Shown here piece by piece: positions 8,414 through 15,989 of a DNA stretch of 64,000 nt; position 1 is the first letter of the stretch; the number at the start of each line of letters is the position of its first letter. Made by a program: the position numbers and the translations under genes. Location: NCBI GenBank assembly GCA_019359765.1, contig JAHHGU010000002.1, forward strand, positions 112,647 to 176,646, written 5' to 3'. The notes beneath the pieces were generated by a model. The model was not told the DNA's origin and made no database searches. It saw only the letters and a list, made by a program, of their open reading frames with translations. The stretch is from Aphanothece sp. CMT-3BRIN-NPC111 (GTDB lineage Bacteria; Cyanobacteriota; Cyanobacteriia; Cyanobacteriales; JAHHGU01).

Positions 8414-10660
8414 TTAGACAAACATAGGAATAGGATTAAGAGCATCTTCTCTCAATGGTGCTTTTAACCAGCCCAATTTAACAGGAACATCATAGAGCCG
8501 TCCAGGAGCAAACTGTGCCCAAAAGTGGCGCAGTCCCGGAACCATTACCTTAACAACATTCATGCCAATATCAGGACGGGTTTGGTCAAGAACCAGAATT
8601 TCCAAGCCGTGTTTCGCGGCAATATCTACACAGTTGAGAACATCATCCCGTAAATCATCTTTCCAGTACCGAGGATAATTGGAATAAGCTTTTGGTACTG
8701 TCCTAGGGTTCGGAGCTAAATACGGCTGATTCTCCAGTGTTGCTGTTTCGCACCAGGTTTGCATATCTTGGCGAGAAAATGTAGCTTTGCCGTATCTATT
8801 AGCTGCATTTGAGAGAAACACCATTTGGTTCATCTCGGTTACTGCCCTCAGCAAGCCAATTTTTGGTTCAAAATGAGTACCAAAACCAAAAAGGATATCC
8901 TCTGGCTGTTTATTGGTACGCCTGGAAATAGCAGCAAACGTGGGAATATTTAGATCGCTGGTAATGTCTAATACCCAGAAGTCGCGGTGTATGGTTTTGT
9001 AATAAAATTTTAGGTTTCGCAGATATGGATCGTCAAAACTTTCTATAGCCACAGCTGGTCTGGATATGCGGTTATACCACCACAAAGCTACGGCATCTCG
9101 CTCTACTAACTCCATGAATCCCTGGAGAATAGCTTCCTCCTTGGTATTGCCAGCAGCGTTACCATTGGTATCCGACCAGCAGAAGCAGCAATCTGCGGGA
9201 AGGGGATAACCGTAGTAACAGTAAGCTGTAGGTACATATTTGAATGTTTGAGCAGTCAAAGACCAAACAGGTGTCCAATCAATTTCCCGTTCTTCGTCAA
9301 AGGGGTCAGGCACCCATTCTAATAAGTGGTGCTGCTGATTCCACCGATGGCGAGTCCGATATTGAGATTCGCTGTAATGCATCAAGGTATAGAGGTGAAT
9401 AGCAGCCTCTCCCATTTCGGAATACTTGCCTTGCACTCGAATTTCATTTCCCGTGTAGGTTCCAGAGTAGCGCTCGATCGCTTCACCCAAGCAGCTAGCT
9501 TTAGCTTGCAGATCTGTTTTACCTTTGCCAAAGCTTTTAGGGCGTAAAGCCTTGCGTAAATGCTCTAAATCGTTGCCTTCTCTTGGGAAACTATGATCGG
9601 CTACATAAGCGTGGATTAAGTCATTTACTCCTACAAGCGGGTTGAATAAAGTTCTGACAATGCCTGTAATGGGGCTAATATGATGTTCGTATCGTCGTAA
9701 CGTTTCTTCAGGCGTGCAACTGCGATAACCACCACCTGCTGCAAACAGCTTCCGCTGGTTAGTCAGCACGAGTGGTTGTGGTTCCTGTTGATTGAGATAA
9801 TCTGGAGCGCCACAACATAAACATCGAGGGCGTCTGACTAAAGTATGGCGTTGCAAGTTCAAACTCACCAAGTCGAAGCTGACGATCTTGTTCTCTAGTT
9901 CGTGTTGTTGTGGGGAGATCAGCCATTTCGCTATTTCTGTTGCCGCCATATTGAAAGCAGTTTGTAACGTGGAAGGCAAAACGGAACGGGAAACCGGAAA
10001 CGGCGTGGCGATGCCTGTTTTTTCTTGCAGGGATGATTCTATTTCCTGGTTACTTCTGAGACGGTGAGCTAGACATTCCCAACAACCTGTCTTGCCGGGA
10101 CGAAAAAGCGGACCAAGCCAGATCGCGCCTCCGACTGGTTTCACCAGCAACCAAGGTCGTTGAGCTTCTAATGCTGCTCGGTTGAAGTCATCCAAACCAC
10201 ATTGTAAATAATCGTCGGTGAAGACAACCGCAAAATCACCCTCGTCACCAACGTGAATGTTTAAGGATTCCAAAGTGGAAATAAACGGTTCTACTGGTAT
10301 GTTGCCGAAGGTAGTAACAGCCACTTTGGTTGCTTGCAGTCTCTGAGTAGCAACTTTAGGCTCGACATTGAGCAAATGGCAAAAGGCAGCTACTTCGGGT
10401 GGCAAGGTATCATCAGCTTCAGTAATGTATCCTTTTCTTTCTAAAAGTGTCAGCGCATAGTTAATATCAGCAGCAGTAGCTTGTCCCTGTAGTTGCTCAA
10501 CAATCTTCTCAACGGTATGATGGCCATCCAGAAGAGGTGCTAACCAACTGTAAAGGCGTCCGCTCAAGGCGAAATGCCCCTTTTCGCTCAATAAGAACAC
10601 GTCCTTGGGTTCGGAAACCACAACGTGGAAGTGCTCCTTGAACTTTGGCTTGACAAGCAT
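8414..10660 (-). CDS. fused TOMM cyclodehydratase (leader-binding/E1-like + YcaO)
   Basis: A 748-residue single-chain azoline-forming enzyme. Residues about 1-90 look like a winged-helix peptide-recognition element (LLDGHHTVEKIVEQLQG). Residues about 110-290 are the ThiF/E1-like part with two zinc-knuckle pairs, Cys193/Cys196 (CWEC) and Cys280/Cys283 (CLCC). From about 320 to the end is the YcaO ATP-dependent domain, with ASCLGEAIERYSG near 389-400 and NAAGNTKEEAILQGFMELVE around 501-520. The C-terminus is proline-containing (LNPIPMFV), like the PxPxP-type tail of TOMM YcaO enzymes. Such enzymes convert Cys, Ser or Thr of a precursor peptide to azolines. The candidate substrate gene lies 128 bases upstream on the same strand. 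No flavin dehydrogenase was found. Confidence 0.9.
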   Translation of the reverse strand: MLVKPKFKEHFHVVVSEPKDVFLLSEKGHFALSGRLYSWLAPLLDGHHTVEKIVEQLQGQATAADINYALTLLERKGYITEADDTLPPEVAAFCHLLNVEPKVATQRLQATKVAVTTFGNIPVEPFISTLESLNIHVGDEGDFAVVFTDDYLQCGLDDFNRAALEAQRPWLLVKPVGGAIWLGPLFRPGKTGCWECLAHRLRSNQEIESSLQEKTGIATPFPVSRSVLPSTLQTAFNMAATEIAKWLISPQQHELENKIVSFDLVSLNLQRHTLVRRPRCLCCGAPDYLNQQEPQPLVLTNQRKLFAAGGGYRSCTPEETLRRYEHHISPITGIVRTLFNPLVGVNDLIHAYVADHSFPREGNDLEHLRKALRPKSFGKGKTDLQAKASCLGEAIERYSGTYTGNEIRVQGKYSEMGEAAIHLYTLMHYSESQYRTRHRWNQQHHLLEWVPDPFDEEREIDWTPVWSLTAQTFKYVPTAYCYYGYPLPADCCFCWSDTNGNAAGNTKEEAILQGFMELVERDAVALWWYNRISRPAVAIESFDDPYLRNLKFYYKTIHRDFWVLDITSDLNIPTFAAISRRTNKQPEDILFGFGTHFEPKIGLLRAVTEMNQMVFLSNAANRYGKATFSRQDMQTWCETATLENQPYLAPNPRTVPKAYSNYPRYWKDDLRDDVLNCVDIAAKHGLEILVLDQTRPDIGMNVVKVMVPGLRHFWAQFAPGRLYDVPVKLGWLKAPLREDALNPIPMFV

Positions 10661-10788
10661 ACACTTATAATTTTTTAAACTGTATAAACACTAATTCCTT
10701 AGCCACTATCTTGAGAAGCTAAGGTACATAAGTGTCTAAATTATGAGTTTAGAGGAAACGGCTACCTTAAACAGCCGCTAAACCTCCT

Positions 10789-11052
10789 TTATCTTTTATT
10801 TGTGGCGCGTAGTGATTGATTTGGGTCTAGAGTTACTCCGGCAATACTCGCGTAAGTAGGATAGACTATCGAATCAGGAAGTGCGTGTATATCTATGTCA
10901 GTGTTATTAAGATCTAAAGAACCCGATATTAATGTGTCACCGTTTAGTAGTGTACTTTGTAATAATCCACCCCCATAGCTAGCTAGCTCCTCATCGGAGA
11001 GTTCCTCTATTAAGCTTTCTATATCATTGATGTTTGGTGCTTTGTCTAGCAT
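10789..11052 (-). CDS. candidate TOMM/RiPP precursor peptide with GGG leader
   Basis: An 87-residue peptide directly upstream of, and co-directional with, the cyclodehydratase gene. Residues 1-29 are an acidic leader ending IEELSDEELASYGGG, typical of double-glycine leaders cut by C39 exporters. The remaining 58 residues form the putative core. It has no cysteine but 12 Ser/Thr (for example residues 33, 34, 40, 43 and 45), several in hydrophobic-polar contexts, and ends LRATNKR. If it is the substrate, products would be (methyl)oxazolines rather than thiazolines. Substrate status is inferred from the leader, size and position; cleavage after Gly28 or Gly29 is a prediction. Confidence 0.72.
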   Translation of the reverse strand: MLDKAPNINDIESLIEELSDEELASYGGGLLQSTLLNGDTLISGSLDLNNTDIDIHALPDSIVYPTYASIAGVTLDPNQSLRATNKR

Positions 11053-11576
11053 TGTTCTTTTACTGTTTACTAGCCGTTAGATATTTATCGTACAATCTTA
11101 AATTTTTAAGCACAACAGTGTTTATACGTAAAGATCAAGAGCTAGCAACAGTAGTTGATGGATGTAAAAGAAGTGTTTGAGCTTAGCAAAAGGTATTACC
11201 AGATAATGACTTGAGGATTTTGTAATCTCCTATACACTGTTCCCTTTAGCATAATTACGTATATTTACGTAGAACACTACATCCCGCCTATAGCAATCAG
11301 GTTGAGTGAGTCAGAGTTCAAGCAAGTATTTAAAACTCAAACCTCATTTTTTTTTGCAAAATGCAGGATGTGCCCATCATATTAGTACGCTTGCAAAAGT
11401 TCATCAAAGTTTATTGATGGATTGAAAGGGCTAGCAAGCATAAGCTTTTAAATTCATACTTTTTATACTTGTTTTTCTGCGAAGCTATAGTTAAAATTAC
11501 TGCATATAAAATTGGGCATTACCAGCCTATTTTACTAACAAATTAAAATTGCTATAACTTTATTATCCATCTCAGC
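11053..11576. other. 524-base intergenic region between divergent peptide and adhesin genes
   Basis: No convincing open frame or RNA gene was seen. The region is AT-rich, includes a T-tract near 11346-11355, and must contain the promoters of the minus-strand peptide operon and the plus-strand TpsA operon. No specific operator is recognised. Confidence 0.5.
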
Positions 11577-14243
11577 ATGAAACTACATTATCACGCTCTC
11601 TGGTTCGCTATTGTGCTGAATTCATGCTGGATGGCGATCGCCAATTCAGTTTCGGCACAGCCAACAATTACTTCAGATGGAACGCTATCAACGCAAGTAA
11701 GCTCCTCCGATAGCCTCAACTTCATAATCACGGATGGAAACCGCGCTGGAGGCAACCTTTTTCATAGTTTTAGCCAATTCTCCATTCCCACTGGTGGCTC
11801 AGCATTCTTCAACAACGCTTCAGATGTTGTGAATATTATTGGTCGGGTAACAGGTGGATCGGTATCAAATATTGATGGGTTGATCCAGGCTAATGGCACA
11901 GCAAACTTGTTTTTGCTTAATCCGAATGGCATTATTTTTGGTGCAGGAGCCAGGTTGGATGTCGGCGGATCGTTTCTAGCTAGTACCGCTGATGCTATAA
12001 AGTTTGCTGATGGAACAAATTTTAGTGCTACCCCTACTGGTGGTTCCCCTCTGCTGACATTTAAGGTTCCCGTTGGCTTACAATACAACGGCAATTCAGC
12101 AGGAATTCAAGTTCAGGGAGCAAATTTAGCAGTACATCCAGGAAAAACCCTGGCCCTAGTAGGCGGCAATCTCACATTAAATGGGGCTAGTTTGCAAGCA
12201 GAGGGTGGGAGCCTGATCTTGGGAGGTGTCGCAGGTACGGATACTGTAGAGCTAACACCTAGTTTAAACGCAGGGACTAATAGCAATACTCCAGTAGTCC
12301 GCTTTCCCCTGCAAGCGGAACTAAGCAATATACTGCTCGCTAATGGTACTCATATAACTACCAGTGGTAGCAGTGGCGGTCAGATCTCGATTACAGGCAG
12401 GCAGATTAAGCTTCAGGACTCGCGAGTTGAGGCTAATACTTCAGGGTCACAATCAGGAAGAAACTTAAATGTTTTCGCTTCAGATTCTGTAGCAATCTCT
12501 GGCAATAATGCCGGAGGCGAGTTCTCCAATGGCTTATTTGCAGAGAATAGAGGTTCTGGGACTGGTGGTGATTTGACAATTACTACCGGAAATCTGCTTG
12601 TCCAGGGAGAAGCTCGAGTATCTACAGCAGCATTTGGTTCAGGTGAGGGGGGAAATTTAACTATAAATGCTGCTAATTCTGTAAAACTCGTAGGTATCGA
12701 TCCCCCCAACAATGATACTTTAGGAACGCTGTTCACAGGCTTGTTAACTGACACTTATGGTGAAGGAGCCGGTGGTAACTTGGCAATTAATACAGGGTCG
12801 TTAATTGTTCAAGATGGCGCACAAGTAACTGCGGCAACTTATGGGGCTGGGAAAGGGGGAAACATAACTGTGAAAGCCTCCCAAGAAGTGCAACTGCTTG
12901 GGGTTACGCCCTCGGATCTACTTGCCAGTGGTTTGTTTAGTGCGGCTCAGCCCGATGCTACAGGAAACGCCGGAAACATAACCGTTGACACCAGGCATTT
13001 GCTTGTTCGGGATGGGGCACAGATATTTACTGGTACGCTTGGAGACGGTAATGGGGGAAACCTGGTCGTAAACGCAACTGATGGGACAGAACTGATTGGT
13101 GTCTCACCAATTCTTTTGTTTGCTAGTGGCTTGTTTAGTACCGCTATTCCAGATACTACTGGAAGTGCTGGAGACTTGACAATTAACACAGGAAAATTGG
13201 TTGTTCGGGATGGGGCAGTGGTTCTGGCAACGACGGGTGGCACAGGTGGAGTAGGAACATTAACTGTGAACGCTACCGATTTTCTCAAACTAACTGGGGT
13301 AACTCCTTTTGACCCATTCTTCTTAGAATATTTTCCCAGTGGCATATTTGCTAACGTCACAAACGAAAACAACAGTCAGTCAGCAGGGGATATAAAAATT
13401 AATACCGGACAGCTAATTGTTGAGGGCGGAGCGCAGATAGGAGTTAATAATGAAGGGAAAGGCAATGGTGGAAGTATAAATATCCACGCCAGAGAACTAC
13501 TGATTAACAATGCCGGAAATCCTAATCAAGGCAACCCAGGAGGTATTACAGCTACGACTGTATCAGGTGAGGGTGGAAATATCACTTTAGAGGTGGACAA
13601 CTTATTGCTCATGCGTAATGGGGGTGCGATCGCCACTGATGCCACAGGAGGTGAGGGCAACGGCGGAAATATTAACATCAACGCAGATATATTTACGTCC
13701 TTAGAAAATAGCGATACCACAGCCAAGGCTATTGCCGGGCGAGGTGGTAATATCAACATCACAGCACAAGGCATATTTAGTTCCCCTGATAGTGATATTA
13801 GCGCTAGTTCCCAACTAGGAATTAGCGGTCAAGTAAACATCAATACACCAGCTATTGACCCCAGCAAAGGATTTGTTGTCTTGCCAACACAAGTAGTCAG
13901 CGTGGAAGGACTGGTTGCCCAAGGCTGTTCAGCAGGACGATTGCAGGCCAGCAACTTTACCGTCACTGGCCGAGGTGGATTACCTCCTAACCCTAACGAA
14001 ACTCTCACCACTGAAACTGTTCTATCAGATTGGGGTACACCTGCTATTGCTTCTAGCCAACAGGTGAGTGATGCTTCGCTGCCAAGAAGTGAACCCGCAA
14101 GTGTGAAGAACACAACAGCCGGGATTGTAGAAGCCCAAGGGTCGATGGTAAGTAAAAATGGTGAAGTGTTCCTCACGGCTACTGCGCCAGAGGTTACACC
14201 TCACAACCCTTGGATAAATCCAGATTCATGCCAGAAATCTTAA
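11577..14243 (+). CDS. two-partner secretion exoprotein (TpsA, filamentous haemagglutinin N-terminal domain)
   Basis: An 888-residue secreted adhesin-like protein. A signal peptide spans about residues 1-28 (ending NSVSAQ). The TPS domain follows (about 29-260) and carries the conserved LFLLNPNGIIFGAGA motif that TpsB recognises. The body is a right-handed beta-helix of recurring GGNLTINA / GGNITVKA strands punctuated by VRDGAQI turns. The tail (GCSAGRLQASNFTVTGRGG, then a C-terminal WINPDSCQKS) is usual for cyanobacterial TpsA proteins. Six bases separate its stop from the likely start of the tpsB gene, so the two are cotranscribed. Confidence 0.9.
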   Translation: MKLHYHALWFAIVLNSCWMAIANSVSAQPTITSDGTLSTQVSSSDSLNFIITDGNRAGGNLFHSFSQFSIPTGGSAFFNNASDVVNIIGRVTGGSVSNIDGLIQANGTANLFLLNPNGIIFGAGARLDVGGSFLASTADAIKFADGTNFSATPTGGSPLLTFKVPVGLQYNGNSAGIQVQGANLAVHPGKTLALVGGNLTLNGASLQAEGGSLILGGVAGTDTVELTPSLNAGTNSNTPVVRFPLQAELSNILLANGTHITTSGSSGGQISITGRQIKLQDSRVEANTSGSQSGRNLNVFASDSVAISGNNAGGEFSNGLFAENRGSGTGGDLTITTGNLLVQGEARVSTAAFGSGEGGNLTINAANSVKLVGIDPPNNDTLGTLFTGLLTDTYGEGAGGNLAINTGSLIVQDGAQVTAATYGAGKGGNITVKASQEVQLLGVTPSDLLASGLFSAAQPDATGNAGNITVDTRHLLVRDGAQIFTGTLGDGNGGNLVVNATDGTELIGVSPILLFASGLFSTAIPDTTGSAGDLTINTGKLVVRDGAVVLATTGGTGGVGTLTVNATDFLKLTGVTPFDPFFLEYFPSGIFANVTNENNSQSAGDIKINTGQLIVEGGAQIGVNNEGKGNGGSINIHARELLINNAGNPNQGNPGGITATTVSGEGGNITLEVDNLLLMRNGGAIATDATGGEGNGGNININADIFTSLENSDTTAKAIAGRGGNINITAQGIFSSPDSDISASSQLGISGQVNINTPAIDPSKGFVVLPTQVVSVEGLVAQGCSAGRLQASNFTVTGRGGLPPNPNETLTTETVLSDWGTPAIASSQQVSDASLPRSEPASVKNTTAGIVEAQGSMVSKNGEVFLTATAPEVTPHNPWINPDSCQKS

Positions 14244-14249
14244 ATTGCT

Positions 14250-15989
14250 TTGGAAATCAAGCTTCTACCAATTCGGTTTTGCATTATTTCAGGTATGTTA
14301 AGCAGCACCATTGCTGTTTCCCCTTTAAAAGCCCAGACGACCGTTCCCCTACCTCCTCCCATCTCGCCGACTCCTCCCCCTCTGCCTTCACCGGAAGACT
14401 TACTTAAGCCTTCCCCAACTCCGCTACCACTGCCCTCACCGCAAGACCTGCTAACACCTTCTCCCCAAACTCCTACTAACCCTGAAGTCCCTGCTAATAC
14501 GGCTCCTGGAACGATTACAGTTGAGCGTTTTGATGTCGTTGGCAGTACAGTATTCAGCAAAAGAAAGCTAGACCAGGTACTTGCTCCCTTTACTAAGCGA
14601 CCTCTATCTTTTGCTGAACTGCTTCAGGCTCGTTCGGCTGTTACCAAGCTTTACAATGACGAGGGCTACATTACTACGGGAGCATATATTCCGCCTCAAC
14701 CTTTCCAAGATGGAGTGGTCAGAATTGAGGTGGTTGAAGGGACGTTGGAAGGCATTAATGTGACGGGTACTAAGCGACTTAACCGAAACTATGTCAGAAG
14801 CCGCATCGCCAACGCTACATCAAAACCGCTGAATGTGCCTCGACTGTTAGAAGCTTTACGACTGTTGCAACTCAATCCTTTGATCAAAAACGTGTCCGCA
14901 GAATTATCTGCTGGATCGCGTACAGGACAAAACTTACTAGATGTACGGGTGGCAGAGGCTGACACCTTCAGTAGCCCCATCATACTTAATAATGCGCGAT
15001 CGCCTAGTGTGGGAACTTTCCAGCGAGGCGTACAAATTAATGAAGCTAATCTCTTAGGGCTAGGAGATAGTATAAGTTTCGCCTACAAAAATACAGAGGG
15101 CAGCAATACCTACGATGCCAGCTACATTTTGCCTATCAATTCCGCCAATGGCACTTTAGGCTTGAGTTACAGCAACGCCAGTAGCAATGTAATTGAGGCT
15201 CCTTTCAACTTGATTGATATTGAAGCGGCTTCTCGCTACTATGACATAACATTACATCAGCCAATAATTCAAACTCCCTCAAAAGAACTGGCTCTAGGTT
15301 TGAGGGCTTCTCGCCGCGAAAGTAATACTTCCTTATTAGGAATACCTTTTCCTCTTTCTCCTGGGGCAGATGAACAAGGTAGAACACGCATATCAGCGCT
15401 ACGTTTTTTTCAGGATTTTACGCAACGGGGCAATCGACAAGTATTTTCCGCCCGCTCTGAGGTGAGTCTAGGACTTGATATTTTAAATTCAACAATTAAC
15501 AAAACCGCCCCCGATAGCAGATTTTTAGCATGGCGCGGGCAGGTACAGTTGGCGCGTCTACTTGCCCCAGAAACTTTATTGTTGCTACGTGGGGATGTGC
15601 AACTGGCTTCTAGAGCGCTAGTACCTTTAGAACAATTTAGTTTAGGTGGTCAAGAAAGCGTTCGGGGTTATCGCCAAGATGCTTTATTAACTGATAATGG
15701 CGCTTTTGCTTCCGCAGAGGTTAGATTACCCATCTACCGTACTGCTAGACAGCAAGGCGTTTTGCAACTTATCCCCTTCGTAGATGTCGGTACTACCTGG
15801 AATAGTTCCGGTCAAGATGCTCCCGATCCCAATACTTTGGCATCTATTGGTCTTGGGTTACAGTGGCAACAGGGCGATCGCTTCAAAGCGCGTTTAGACT
15901 ACGGCATTCCTTTAATTTCTATTTCTTCAAGTGATAGAACATGGCAAGAAAACGGCCTATATTTCTCAGTTATCTACAATCCCTTTTAA
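14250..15989 (+). CDS. ShlB/FhaC-type outer-membrane transporter (TpsB)
   Basis: A 579-residue outer-membrane pore that secretes the TpsA protein encoded just upstream. A signal peptide and a proline-rich linker (PPPISPTPPPLPSPEDLL) precede two POTRA domains (about 95-250). A 16-stranded barrel follows, including the conserved SLGGQESVRGYRQDALL segment near residue 465 and a C-terminal aromatic ending YFSVIYNPF. The longest reading begins with TTG at 14250; an in-frame ATG at 14295 (MLSSTIAVSPLKAQ) would also give a signal peptide. The 3' end overlaps the CHAT gene start by 49 bases, indicating translational coupling. Confidence 0.9.
   Translation: MEIKLLPIRFCIISGMLSSTIAVSPLKAQTTVPLPPPISPTPPPLPSPEDLLKPSPTPLPLPSPQDLLTPSPQTPTNPEVPANTAPGTITVERFDVVGSTVFSKRKLDQVLAPFTKRPLSFAELLQARSAVTKLYNDEGYITTGAYIPPQPFQDGVVRIEVVEGTLEGINVTGTKRLNRNYVRSRIANATSKPLNVPRLLEALRLLQLNPLIKNVSAELSAGSRTGQNLLDVRVAEADTFSSPIILNNARSPSVGTFQRGVQINEANLLGLGDSISFAYKNTEGSNTYDASYILPINSANGTLGLSYSNASSNVIEAPFNLIDIEAASRYYDITLHQPIIQTPSKELALGLRASRRESNTSLLGIPFPLSPGADEQGRTRISALRFFQDFTQRGNRQVFSARSEVSLGLDILNSTINKTAPDSRFLAWRGQVQLARLLAPETLLLLRGDVQLASRALVPLEQFSLGGQESVRGYRQDALLTDNGAFASAEVRLPIYRTARQQGVLQLIPFVDVGTTWNSSGQDAPDPNTLASIGLGLQWQQGDRFKARLDYGIPLISISSSDRTWQENGLYFSVIYNPF

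Noticed and set aside
12113..14176. Long minus-strand frames inside the first adhesin gene
   Set aside because: Pro/Val/Ser-rich translations are the antisense of GGN-repeat coding sequence; no starts with ribosome-binding sites and no domains.
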